A DNA stretch of 27,182 bases, taken from DATIKM01 sp035477595 (GTDB taxonomy: Bacteria; Armatimonadota; Chthonomonadetes; Chthonomonadales; CAJBBX01). The notes under the pieces are model-generated. The model worked only from the letters and a program-made list of their open reading frames with translations. It was not told the origin of the DNA and searched no databases. Both the position numbers and the translations under genes were made by a program. The stretch's first letter is position 1. Each line of letters starts with the position of its first letter. Positions 6,434 to 14,747 of the stretch are shown here, piece after piece. The stretch spans positions 1 to 27,182 of the forward strand of contig DATIKM010000022.1 of assembly GCA_035477595.1 (NCBI GenBank), given 5' to 3'.

Positions 6434-8388
6434 GACCGGACGCGCCGCAGGCTCGACCGGTCGCGCAGGGCCGGAGCGTCGGGCGCCAGTTGGCGCGCTC
6501 GGTCGCGTTGAGCCTGCTGGTGGCGCCCCTCTGCGCCTACTGGGCACAGGCCGAGCCCGTCTGCCGCATCTTCTCGCTGATGGTGCCCCCGGTGGTGTTC
6601 ACGTTGGCCGCGGTTGCCGCCAACGTGCCGCTGCGCCTCAAGCTGCCCAGGTTCGCCCTGACCGAAGCGGAGCTGGTGACCTTCTACGCGATGCAGAGCG
6701 TGGTGTGCGCCATGGCCTCCGAGTGGGTGGACGTGGTGCATCCGGTCATCTACAGCTACGGCCTCTTCTCTGAGCGAAGCGAGCGCTACCAGCGCGTGCT
6801 CCCGCATCTGAGCGACTGGCTCTTCTTCCGCAGCCGCGAAGGCCTGGAGGACTTCGCCACGGGCGGGTGGGGGCCAATGCACACGTTCAGTCGCCTGCCC
6901 CTGTGGCTGCCCAAGATCGCAGCCTGGACCCTGATCGTGAGCCTTGCGGCGATCGCCATGCTCTGCATCAACTCGCTGATGCGCGAGCAGTGGACGATCA
7001 AAGAGAAGCTCGCTTTCCCGCTGATACAGGTACCCCTGGCCATCACGGAGGGTGCCGGAAACTCCCCGTTCTGGCGGCGGCGCGAGCTCTGGTTCTCCGC
7101 CGGCATCATGTTCAGCATAGACATCCTGAACGGGCTGGCGTTCCTCTACCCAGCGCTTCCCAGCATCAACGTGCGATTCCTGGCCGATGCGTCGGACTGG
7201 TTACACTCGCCTCCCTGGAACCAGATCGGCTGGACCCCCGTGGGTCTCTTCCCCTTCATGGCGGCGCTGGGCCTGTTCATGCCCGCCGACTTGCTCTTCT
7301 CGTGCGTCTTCTTCTTCTTCGTTCGCAAGGCGCAGCAGGTGGCGGCCGCGTCGCTGGGTCATGAGCAAGGGGTCTTCGGCGGGGGAGGTCTGGTGCCTGG
7401 CGCCCCGTACTTCAGCGAGCAGTCCTGGGGCGCGTTCATCGCTCTGTTCTGTCTGGCCGCCTGGGTGGGCCGCGGTCACATTCGCACGGTCTGGAAACAG
7501 GTTGTCGCTGGCGGCCCCACGGACCGACGCGTGGTTCCCGCACGGTGGGCGTTCGCGGGGCTGGTCGTGTCGATCCTGGCTCTCGACGCGATCGGCATCG
7601 CCCTGGGCCTTCCGCCGGTCTTTGTCCTCGCCTACACCGCGGTGTTCCTCGTCTTCAGCGTCGCTCTGACGCGGCTTCGCGCACAGCTTGGTCCGCCGAG
7701 CCACGAGATGGCCTTCATGGGGCCGAACCAGCTCGTGGTCGGGTTCAAGGGTACCCAGGGCCTCGGCGACTCGTTCCTCGCCAAGGTGGTGACCACGTTC
7801 CACTTCATGAATCGGATCCACCGCACGCATCCCATGCCGCATCAACTCGAGGCGATGAAGATGGGCGAGCGCTACGGCATGAGCCAGCGCGCGCTGTTCA
7901 TCGCCATTCTGATCGCCACCATAGCGGGCTGCGTGCTGGGTCACCTCAGCCGTCTCGGAATCCAGTACCGTTGGGGCCCGGGCGACGGCGCAGGCGAGAC
8001 CGCCAACGTGATCGCTCTGCTGGGCGACAGCGAGCGCCCTCCCAACGTGAGCGCCATGCTGGCTGTCGCCGCAGGCTTCGGAGTGGTGATCACGCTGGAC
8101 GCGATACGGTTCCGCGTGCCGGGGTTCCCATTCCATCCAGCCGGCTATGCCCTTGGCATGAACTTCGGGGTGGACTACTACTGGTTCGGCCTCCTGGTGG
8201 CGCTGCTGGTGAAGCTCTTCGTGCAGCGCTACTGGGGCCTTCGGGGTCACGACCGACTACGTGTCGTGGCCATCGGGATCGTGATCGGTGAGTTCGTGGC
8301 GGAGGCGATCTGGGCCAGCATGGCGATGGTCACTCGGAGCGCCACCTACACGATCTCCATCAACGGGCGGCTAGGGTGGGATCAGTAG
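6430..8388 (+). CDS. Large multi-pass membrane protein, DUF6785/DUF6784-type (OPT-like)
   Basis: The 652-residue product has a dozen or more hydrophobic segments spread over its whole length, starting at about residue 25. It looks like the DUF6785-DUF6784 proteins found in Armatimonadota, Planctomycetes and relatives, which I recall as being similar to OPT oligopeptide transporters. Supporting stretches are EQWTIKEKLAFPLIQVPLA (~residues 187-205), a central loop with QLVVGFKGTQGLGDSF, and the C-terminal FPFHPAGYALGMNFGVDYYW. A transport role is therefore likely but unproven, and the substrate is unknown. It is coupled to the cupin by a 4-bp overlap and ends 3' of it with no further gene in the unit. 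Association with a cupin and a sugar kinase suggests uptake of a carbohydrate-related compound (inference). Confidence 0.8.
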   Translation: MRPDAPQARPVAQGRSVGRQLARSVALSLLVAPLCAYWAQAEPVCRIFSLMVPPVVFTLAAVAANVPLRLKLPRFALTEAELVTFYAMQSVVCAMASEWVDVVHPVIYSYGLFSERSERYQRVLPHLSDWLFFRSREGLEDFATGGWGPMHTFSRLPLWLPKIAAWTLIVSLAAIAMLCINSLMREQWTIKEKLAFPLIQVPLAITEGAGNSPFWRRRELWFSAGIMFSIDILNGLAFLYPALPSINVRFLADASDWLHSPPWNQIGWTPVGLFPFMAALGLFMPADLLFSCVFFFFVRKAQQVAAASLGHEQGVFGGGGLVPGAPYFSEQSWGAFIALFCLAAWVGRGHIRTVWKQVVAGGPTDRRVVPARWAFAGLVVSILALDAIGIALGLPPVFVLAYTAVFLVFSVALTRLRAQLGPPSHEMAFMGPNQLVVGFKGTQGLGDSFLAKVVTTFHFMNRIHRTHPMPHQLEAMKMGERYGMSQRALFIAILIATIAGCVLGHLSRLGIQYRWGPGDGAGETANVIALLGDSERPPNVSAMLAVAAGFGVVITLDAIRFRVPGFPFHPAGYALGMNFGVDYYWFGLLVALLVKLFVQRYWGLRGHDRLRVVAIGIVIGEFVAEAIWASMAMVTRSATYTISINGRLGWDQ

Positions 8389-8699
8389 GTGGCGGTCGCT
8401 GGCTCGCGTGGCCTGCCCGAGGTCAGCGGCTCGCTCGGGCGTCATCGGTGCCGGCCGCCAGGAGTCGGCTGGCCAGCTCCAGCGCGTCGCAGTGCCGGTA
8501 CCGCTGCGGTCGACGATGGTTGCAGCCTTGCGCTCGGTAGATGTCGCCCGGGTCGCGCGATGCCAGCAGGCTTGCATCGAGTACCGGCTGGATCGTCGGG
8601 AGTGGCGGTGACGCGATCGGGCATGAGGCGGCGGGAGCACTTGCCGCCCGGCCTCAGGAACCGCCACGCCCGCCAGCGCTGCGCAGGCGGGGGCACGGC
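8389..8699. other. Intergenic region, no confident gene
   Basis: Between the DUF6785-type stop codon and the tRNA terminator there is about 310 bp without a convincing gene. On the minus strand one frame ending with TGA at 8425-8423 reads protein-like for some 55 residues but has no clear start or Shine-Dalgarno. It could be a decayed gene end or chance in GC-rich DNA. Confidence 0.3.
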
Positions 8700-8734
8700 G
8701 AAAAGACCCCGGGGCGTGGGGCCCTCGGGGTCTT
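8700..8734 (-). terminator. Rho-independent terminator after tRNA-Asn
   Basis: A perfect 9-bp stem (AAGACCCCG 8703-8711 with CGGGGTCTT 8726-8734) encloses a 14-nt loop. Read on the minus strand the stem ends in CTTTTC, a short U run. It begins 20 nt beyond the encoded CCA end of the tRNA, as expected for its terminator. Confidence 0.75.
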
Positions 8735-8754
8735 GTGGTAGGCAGGACTCAGGT

Positions 8755-8829
<75 letters not shown>

Positions 8830-8867
8830 ACGACGCACTGCGGTACATGCCCCGCAGCATCGTCCGC

Positions 8868-8896
8868 ATTATGGCATCGGGGCGTCGTGGCGTCAA
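8868..8896 (-). promoter_or_regulatory. Promoter of tRNA-Asn, overlapping the panC stop codon
   Basis: On the minus strand TTGACG (8896-8891) and CATAAT (8873-8868) are separated by 17 bp. The start would be near 8861, about 32 nt before the mature tRNA. The TGA inside the -35 box is the panC stop codon (8895-8893). Confidence 0.7.
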
Positions 8897-9771
8897 GGGC
8901 TGGCAGTAGGCCGTGATTCAGCGCCGTTGTCCAGCAGCATGTTATCGATGAGGCGAACGGCGCCGAGCCGAGCCGCGATCAGAGCCACCGCTCGGCCTGC
9001 AATGGCTCCGACGGCCGGCTCCAGCGTCTCCGCGTTCACGACCACCGCGTAGTCGATCTGGGCGCGCGGTTCCTCGGCAAGGCGCTCCCGCAGCACCGCG
9101 TTGAGCGCGCTTGCGCTCTGCTCGCCTGTCCGGAACCGGTCGAGGGCCGCCCTGAGCGCGGAGTTCAGCACGGTCGATGCAGCGCGCTCCTCTGCCGACA
9201 GGAAGCGGTTGCGCGAGGACATGGCGAGGCCGTCGTCCTCACGGAGGGTCGGCACCGCGACCACGGTGAGAGGCAGGAAAAGGTCGAAGACGAGCCGCTG
9301 GATGACCTTGAGCTGCTGGTAGTCCTTCTGCCCGAAGTAGGCGCGGTCGGGCTGCACAATGTTGAACAGCTTGGCGCAGACGGTCGCGACGCCACAGAAG
9401 TGACCAGGCCGGACCGCGCCCTCCCAGCGCGACGCCACTTCGGGCACGTCCACCGTCACGCGCGGGCCGTCAGGGTACATCTCGTCCTCTGTGGGCGCGA
9501 AGAGCGCGTCGACGCCGGCCGACTGAGCGGTTGCGGAGTCCTCCCGAAGGTCGCGCGGATACTTCTGGAAGTCCTCGGTCGGACCAAACTGCGTGGGATT
9601 GACGAAGACGCTCATCACCACATAGTCGCACTCGGCGCGGGCACGCTGGAGCAGAGCGACGTGCCCTGCATGCAGGGCGCCCATCGTGGGCACAAAGCCG
9701 ATCGCGCGGCGGTCCCCGCGAGCCGCCCGCACGGCGGCCCTCAGCGATGAAATGGTATCAAATGTGCGCAT
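8893..9771 (-). CDS. panC: Pantothenate synthetase (pantoate--beta-alanine ligase)
   Basis: PanC joins pantoate and beta-alanine using ATP (through pantoyl-adenylate) to make pantothenate, the precursor of coenzyme A. The 292-residue protein has the HIGH-like PTMGALHAGH (28-37), FVNPTQF (56-62), FGQKDYQQL (146-154) and the KMSKS-like MSSRNRFLS (184-192), all intact. Length is normal. AAGGA 5 nt before ATG 9771 supports the start. It follows panB by 45 bp on the same strand, so the two are a panBC operon. Its stop codon forms part of the tRNA-Asn promoter. Confidence 0.97.
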   Translation of the reverse strand: MRTFDTISSLRAAVRAARGDRRAIGFVPTMGALHAGHVALLQRARAECDYVVMSVFVNPTQFGPTEDFQKYPRDLREDSATAQSAGVDALFAPTEDEMYPDGPRVTVDVPEVASRWEGAVRPGHFCGVATVCAKLFNIVQPDRAYFGQKDYQQLKVIQRLVFDLFLPLTVVAVPTLREDDGLAMSSRNRFLSAEERAASTVLNSALRAALDRFRTGEQSASALNAVLRERLAEEPRAQIDYAVVVNAETLEPAVGAIAGRAVALIAARLGAVRLIDNMLLDNGAESRPTASP

Positions 9772-9816
9772 TGGGTCCTTGCCGCAGTGAACGGTCTGCG
9801 ATGCGCTCGAGGGTGC

Positions 9817-10665
9817 TCACTTCGCGCTGCCCGGGGGCTGTGCCTCCGCCGCTGCCTCGTCCATGCCCACTGAGTGAGGGGCGGCGGGGAAGCGCCCGGA
9901 ACGTACGTCTGCAGCGTAGCGTGTCACGCAGCCCTGGATAAGCTCGCCGACCTCGGCATAGCGCGCGGCGTGCCGAAACGCCTGTCCCGGAAACAAGCCG
10001 AGGATGTCGTGGACCACCTGGACCTGTCCATCGCAGTGCGGGCCGGAGCCGATGCCGATCGTGGGTACCGGCGCTGCCGCCGTGACCTGCCGCGCCGTCT
10101 CCGCGTGCACCAGTTCGAGGACAAGCGCAAACACGCCAGCTTCCGCCAGGGCGGCGGCGTCAGCGAGGAGGCGCTCCAGGCTTGCTTCGTCGCGCCCCTG
10201 AACGCGGTAACCCCCGAATGCATGCACCGACTGAGGCGTGAGGCCAAGATGGCCCATAACGGGAATGCCGGCGGCGACGATGCGCTCGACAGCCGGCACG
10301 ACGGCGAGGCCGCCCTCGAGCTTTACCGCCTCGGCGCCGCCCTCCTGAACAAGTCTGCCCGCGTTGCGGAGCGCGTCCTCCGGGCCGACCTGGTAGCTCA
10401 GAAACGGCAGGTCGGCCACCAGGAGGGGGCGGGTCAGCCCGCGCCGAACCGCGCGCGTGTGCCGGACCATGTCGTCCATCGTGACGGGGATGGTGGTCTC
10501 GTGGCCTAGGACCGTAGTGCCCACGGAGTCGCCCACGAGAACCACGTCGACGCCGGCGCCGTCGATCAGCAGAGCGGTGGCGTAGTCGTAGCACGTGAGC
10601 ATCACGATGCGGTCGCCGCGCTGCTTCAACCGGCGCAGATGAGGGACTGTCGTTCGGGTCTTCAT
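9817..10665 (-). CDS. panB: 3-methyl-2-oxobutanoate hydroxymethyltransferase
   Basis: PanB adds a hydroxymethyl group from methylene-tetrahydrofolate to alpha-ketoisovalerate to give ketopantoate, the first committed step of pantothenate synthesis. The 282-residue protein has IVMLTCYDY near residue 20, the metal-binding VGDSVGTTVLGHETT (44-58), VKLEGG (114-119), GHLGLTPQSV (138-147) and the catalytic Glu in LVLELVHAETA (E184). The C-terminal ~20 residues after the barrel are a little longer than usual. The start agrees with the family N-terminus although no strong Shine-Dalgarno is visible. A sigma-70-type promoter lies 45 nt upstream. The reductase PanE/IlvC that would complete the route is not in the window. 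Confidence 0.97.
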   Translation of the reverse strand: MKTRTTVPHLRRLKQRGDRIVMLTCYDYATALLIDGAGVDVVLVGDSVGTTVLGHETTIPVTMDDMVRHTRAVRRGLTRPLLVADLPFLSYQVGPEDALRNAGRLVQEGGAEAVKLEGGLAVVPAVERIVAAGIPVMGHLGLTPQSVHAFGGYRVQGRDEASLERLLADAAALAEAGVFALVLELVHAETARQVTAAAPVPTIGIGSGPHCDGQVQVVHDILGLFPGQAFRHAARYAEVGELIQGCVTRYAADVRSGRFPAAPHSVGMDEAAAEAQPPGSAK

Positions 10666-10709
10666 AGATCGGGGGAGCGGTCGCGTCAGACTGCGTGGCC
10701 GCAGGTAGC

Positions 10710-10739
10710 ATTCTACTTGGCCCGCGTACTCGAAGTCAA
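10710..10739 (-). promoter_or_regulatory. Sigma-70-type promoter of panBC
   Basis: On the minus strand TTGACT (10739-10734) and TAGAAT (10715-10710) are separated by 18 bp. Transcription would start near 10703, leaving a leader of about 38 nt before the panB ATG. Confidence 0.7.
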
Positions 10740-11029
10740 ACGGCGTTCGGCGAAGGGATGGAAAGCATGGTGCGTCTGCGCGAGGCGCGGATGCAGATTG
10801 CTGTCCCGTTGGAGGTCGCGAGGAACGTGGAGAGGGTCGGCGGCGCGCCCCGTGATGGACGGTGCGCCGCCTGCGGCGCGCGATCGTCGACAGCGCGGAG
10901 CCCGCTCATCTTCCGAGCTGGCAACCGTCGGAGATACCGTCGCCAGGCGTGACCGGAGCTGTTCGCGCCGACATCCGCGGCTGCGGACCGCTTCGTCGGC
11001 GGCATCACGTTCTGTCGTGGGCCCGCTCG
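10740..11029. other. Intergenic region with a doubtful small ORF and hairpins
   Basis: The region separates the panBC promoter from the end of the clostripain-like gene. On the plus strand an ATG at 10767 opens a 61-codon frame to TGA at 10950-10952 with a CAACGAR motif and AGGGA 8 nt upstream. It is Arg-rich at its end and I regard it as doubtful. Two inverted repeats are present: 7 bp with a 2-nt loop at 10864-10879, and a nested one (CGCCGAC 10966-10972 with GTCGGCG 10995-11001, inner TCCGC/GCGGA). The second could end clostripain transcription but has no U run. Confidence 0.3.
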
Positions 11030-12808
11030 CTAGGGCGGCTGGTTCTGCAGCCAGGTGTCCCACGCGGTCGCGCGAGCGAACGCCGTATTACCGTACGACG
11101 GCAGGTAGGCGTTCGGCGAAGGTACGTAGATCGCGAGGCCGTGAGAGTTGGGGTTCAGGGAGCCGTGACGGCTGAAGAGCACCGCTTGCCCGAGCTCCGC
11201 CTGCACCGCCGCCGCAGCGGACTGGACGGCTGGCGACGGCGAGCCCGTTCGCAGCAACTCACAGTAGTGCCAAAGGTCTTTGTTGTCGGGGAACGTGTAG
11301 CTCTCGGCATTCTGCCGCGCGCTTACCATCGCGTCGCGGCTATTGGCGATGTTGCCCAGCAGCGTTGTGGCGAGGTTGTCTACACGCTGCGCCAGGGCGT
11401 CCATGCGGCTCAGGTCGACCACCGACTGCGTGATGTTGGATCCCGGGCCGTAGGACTCATAGGTCCGCTGTACGATCTGCCGCCCGAACTGCACGGGCGT
11501 CATCGACGGATCTGCAGCCAGATCGGATAGAAACGTGTTGTAGACGTAACCCTCGCCCGGTGGGCTCTCTTCCGAGCCGACCATGAGAGGACTCAGGTTG
11601 CGTATCTCGTACGCCACCTCCACCATCTGCATGAGCGATGCATCGAAGATCACCATGTCCATGCGGGGAGTCACGTCGAGCGCTTGGGGCAACTCCCACA
11701 CCTTGATCTCGCTGCCGGTTGAGTCGTCGATCGACACGGCCCGCGGCGGCACGAACTGACGCAAGCCCGCCCTCGTGGGCCGCCACCCCGCGCCGTGGTT
11801 CCAGATCACCAGAGCGTAGCGGTCAGCCGGGTAGCGCTGCTGGGCCCAAACCACGAAGGCGCGCAGCTCCCGCCAGTCCCCCATGTCGATGCCGCGACCG
11901 AGGTCCTCCACCACCGGCGAGGTCACGCGAGACGGATCGTTGTCGCGGCCCACCAGGTACCTCCGCGTGCCGATCCACTCGGGCGTGCCGCATGTCCTGC
12001 ACGATGCCTGCTTCCACTGCACCACCAGATTGATGTCGGCGCTCGATCCGACACGCTCCATCTGGTTCATGTTGAGCAGGCCATAGGGTTGCAGGTTGTT
12101 CGCGGCATTCATGAAGACCAGGAAGGTCCAGCGCGCACGGGTCGTACGGGTCAGCGGTATCTGCAGGGAGACAGGGGTACCGTCGAGCCGGGTCACCGAC
12201 AACATGAGACCGGCGCGCGAGGGAGTGATGGCGCCCGCCCAGGTACCGTCGGCTGATCTGAGCGAGCCATCCGCACCGAGCGTGAGGAGCCGTCCGCCGC
12301 GCACGGCGGAAGTGCGGACGAAGGCCGTGGCGCTCGCGAACGGATCGATGGTGATCCACGCCGACGCATCGCCGGAGGAGCCTTGGTAGGACCCGGACAG
12401 AGGGTCCTGTGTGGCACGCGCCTGTGGGACGAGCCGGGCATCGAAGGTGAACAGGACGGCGCCGTTCGAGCGTACGGTGCCTGTGAGGCCTTGGCCAGAG
12501 CCGTCCGGCCCGCCCGTGAGCTGGATTGCGCCGTCCTGCGACTGTGCGGACAGCCGCCCGTCGCTGGAAGTGCTGCCCTGGCCCCCGGCGTCGTCGGTCA
12601 GTCCGGGGCCACTCGCCGCGAAGGTGAAGCGTCCCGTGGCGTCTATGGACAGGGCCACGTGGTTGCCTGCGGTGGCGTCCACGTACGAGCGCGACGTGTG
12701 GACCGACTGCGGGCGCGAGCCGCCACCACCGCAACCGGAGAGCGGCAGAAGTAGAAGGAGGCACAGTGAGGCAACGGCTGCGCGGCTGACGGGATGCTCG
12801 TGCTGCAT
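11030..12808 (-). CDS. Clostripain-like (peptidase C11) lipoprotein, catalytic Cys replaced by Ser
   Basis: The 592-residue product starts with a lipoprotein signal (hydrophobic run, then LSGC with C26 as the lipidated residue), so it should be anchored outside the cytoplasmic membrane. Residues ~35-220 look like beta-rich repeats of unknown function. From ~228 it follows the clostripain family: WTFLVFMNAANNL, GLLNMNQME, INLVVQWK, ALVIWNHGAGW with the catalytic His (H338), and FDASLMQMVEVAYE. In clostripain-type peptidases the last motif is FDACLM with Cys as nucleophile; here the codon at 11638-11636 is TCG (S391). The protein is therefore either a pseudo-peptidase or uses Ser. GGAGGT 11 nt upstream supports ATG 12808. 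It is divergent from the diguanylate cyclase gene, with about 220 bp between them. Confidence 0.83.
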   Translation of the reverse strand: MQHEHPVSRAAVASLCLLLLLPLSGCGGGGSRPQSVHTSRSYVDATAGNHVALSIDATGRFTFAASGPGLTDDAGGQGSTSSDGRLSAQSQDGAIQLTGGPDGSGQGLTGTVRSNGAVLFTFDARLVPQARATQDPLSGSYQGSSGDASAWITIDPFASATAFVRTSAVRGGRLLTLGADGSLRSADGTWAGAITPSRAGLMLSVTRLDGTPVSLQIPLTRTTRARWTFLVFMNAANNLQPYGLLNMNQMERVGSSADINLVVQWKQASCRTCGTPEWIGTRRYLVGRDNDPSRVTSPVVEDLGRGIDMGDWRELRAFVVWAQQRYPADRYALVIWNHGAGWRPTRAGLRQFVPPRAVSIDDSTGSEIKVWELPQALDVTPRMDMVIFDASLMQMVEVAYEIRNLSPLMVGSEESPPGEGYVYNTFLSDLAADPSMTPVQFGRQIVQRTYESYGPGSNITQSVVDLSRMDALAQRVDNLATTLLGNIANSRDAMVSARQNAESYTFPDNKDLWHYCELLRTGSPSPAVQSAAAAVQAELGQAVLFSRHGSLNPNSHGLAIYVPSPNAYLPSYGNTAFARATAWDTWLQNQPP

Positions 12809-12880
12809 GGGCGGCGGCTACCTCCGCAGGGCGACGGCCCCGCGGTGGGCGCCAAAGCCAGTCAGGCTGACGGCTCCCAC

Positions 12881-12910
12881 TTGGCGCGCGAGGGCATCGA
12901 ACGCTATAAT
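12881..12910 (+). promoter_or_regulatory. Sigma-70-type promoter of the GGDEF gene
   Basis: TTGGCG (12881-12886) and an exact TATAAT (12905-12910) are separated by 18 bp on the plus strand. Transcription would start near 12917, about 110 nt before ATG 13028. Confidence 0.6.
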
Positions 12911-13027
12911 GGCCGCAGCGGCTCGCTATGGGGCCAGTTGAGATACTGGCTAGCCGCTTGCGATTGTTCCGTGCACCGATGGCGGACGCGCTCGCCAGCG
13001 AGAACTGCAGGCCTTGATGGTTCCTGG

Positions 13028-14722
13028 ATGAGGGCGGAGACAAAGGCGATTGCGGCCCGGACGCCGTGGCGATGGCCCGCGCCATACCGCGCCGTTGTCG
13101 TAGTCGTGGCGGTCGCCGTTGTCGCAGCTACGGCCCGCACGACGCTCGCCTCCCAGCCCGTCTCCCTCGCCTTCGTCTCACTGCTGGTCATGCTCGCGCG
13201 GGCCGTGCCGGTAGTCTACTCCCGCGACAGGCCGATCACGTTCGTTGCCGCCGTCGTCTACGCCGCGTCGCTCATCGTAGGTGGACCGGCTGCCGGTGCG
13301 TGCGCTCTGTCGGTGCACGTCCTGTGGGCGGCGCTGTCGGACCGCGGTGCGCGCGCGCGCATCGTCTTTCTCGGCGCGCAGTATACCCTCGCGGCGGCCG
13401 TCTCTGGCGGCGTCTTCATGGCGCTGATAGGCGACAATGCTCTTCGTGAGTCCGCCTCTGCGTCGCTGGCCGCGAAGGTCGCTGCAGCGGCGGCATTCAT
13501 CGCCGTTAACTCACTCCTCGTTGCGCTGGATGCCGCCGGCACAAGGCACATCAGCAGGGCGCGTATGAACTCGGTCCTGCGTGTCCACGCGATGGCTTAC
13601 GCGGCGAGTTTCCCACTCGCGCTTCTTGTGGCTGTGGCGTACCGCTCCTTGGGCCACGCCGCGATACCATCTCTCGCCGGCGTTCTGCTCATTGCCGCAT
13701 ACGCCGTGCGCCTGACCGTGGAGAACCGGTTGCTGGCCCTGCATGCGCGGGCCGTTGAGGCGCTCGGCCAATCGTGCGCTCACGAGGTTCGGCCGGAGGA
13801 GCCGCTGCGGAGGTTCCTGGCCCTCACGCGCGACCTGGTGACGTTTGAGCGCGCGGTGCTATGGACATCTGACGATGTCGGGGGACGCCTGCGACCTCGC
13901 GCGTGGCACCCGGGCGACGCGGCCGTGGACGACGTGGGTGACACGGACCCCGACGGGCTTCTCGCGGAGTCGCTGGCGCGCTCGAAGCCTCTCGTGGTGC
14001 CAGACCTGCGGCGCGACCCTCGGTACCGAGGCACGGCGCGGGCAGAGAGCTGGGTGCTGTGTCCTCTCCACTTGCACGGACGTCCCCTCGGCGTCGCGCA
14101 GTTCATCCGCGCAGCCAGCCGGCCGTTCTCCCGAGCCGAGTCACTCCGCCTTCATGCGCTGGCGCCCCAGGTGTCCGTGGCGTTCGAGAGCGCCAGAATC
14201 CGCCACCTGATGCTGCGCTATGCCAACCTCGCGACGACGGACGGGCTGACCGGGCTGATGAACCACCGACGCTGTCAGGAGACATTGTCGGAGGAGGTGC
14301 AGCGTGCAGTCCGGTATGGCCGTCCTCTGGCTGTGCTGATGCTCGACCTCGACGCGTTCAAGCAGTTCAACGACACGTTCGGGCACCCACAGGGCGATGC
14401 GTTGCTCCGGCGGGTCGCGCAGATCCTCCGGGGCAGCCTGAGGACCAGCGACCACATTGCTCGCTACGGGGGTGAGGAGTTCATGGTGATCCTGCCCGAG
14501 ACAACACGCGATGAGGCGTGGCACCTCGCGGAGCGCGTCAGGAGGAACGTTGGCGGCGCCAGCATTGAGGTGGAGGACGGTCGCATAGTCTATCGCACGG
14601 TGAGCATCGGTGTGGCGGGCTATCCGGACGACGGCGCGGCGCCCGCCGATCTGGTGCAGAAGGCCGACGCAGCGCTGTACCGTGCGAAGCGGTCCGGGCG
14701 CAACCGGGTGCACTCTGCATAG
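13028..14722 (+). CDS. Membrane-bound GAF-GGDEF diguanylate cyclase
   Basis: The 564-residue protein should make cyclic di-GMP from two GTP. The N-terminal ~220 residues contain about six or seven hydrophobic segments (a MASE-like membrane sensor). Residues ~240-390 fit a GAF domain, and the C-terminal part is a GGDEF domain: TTDGLTGLMNHRR, MLDLDAFKQFNDTFGHPQGD and ARYGGEEFMVILPE, with GGEEF at 481-485. The allosteric product-binding I-site RxxD (R472-D475) lies exactly five residues before GGEEF, so feedback inhibition is likely. All metal and substrate residues appear intact, hence an active enzyme. ATG 13028 was chosen as the first start after the promoter that fits the membrane domain; its Shine-Dalgarno is weak. 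It ends 25 bp from the convergent anti-sigma gene. Confidence 0.88.
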   Translation: MRAETKAIAARTPWRWPAPYRAVVVVVAVAVVAATARTTLASQPVSLAFVSLLVMLARAVPVVYSRDRPITFVAAVVYAASLIVGGPAAGACALSVHVLWAALSDRGARARIVFLGAQYTLAAAVSGGVFMALIGDNALRESASASLAAKVAAAAAFIAVNSLLVALDAAGTRHISRARMNSVLRVHAMAYAASFPLALLVAVAYRSLGHAAIPSLAGVLLIAAYAVRLTVENRLLALHARAVEALGQSCAHEVRPEEPLRRFLALTRDLVTFERAVLWTSDDVGGRLRPRAWHPGDAAVDDVGDTDPDGLLAESLARSKPLVVPDLRRDPRYRGTARAESWVLCPLHLHGRPLGVAQFIRAASRPFSRAESLRLHALAPQVSVAFESARIRHLMLRYANLATTDGLTGLMNHRRCQETLSEEVQRAVRYGRPLAVLMLDLDAFKQFNDTFGHPQGDALLRRVAQILRGSLRTSDHIARYGGEEFMVILPETTRDEAWHLAERVRRNVGGASIEVEDGRIVYRTVSIGVAGYPDDGAAPADLVQKADAALYRAKRSGRNRVHSA

Positions 14723-14747
14723 GGCGCCGGAAAGTGGTCGCCGCGCG

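Noticed and set aside
8423..8620. Protein-like minus-strand frame after the tRNA terminator
   Set aside because: No start codon with ribosome site and no recognisable family; it may be chance.
10767..10952. 61-codon small ORF with a CxxC motif, plus strand
   Set aside because: The ribosome site is weak, the end is Arg-rich and it lies in a gap with several inverted repeats. It was mentioned in the region entry but not called.
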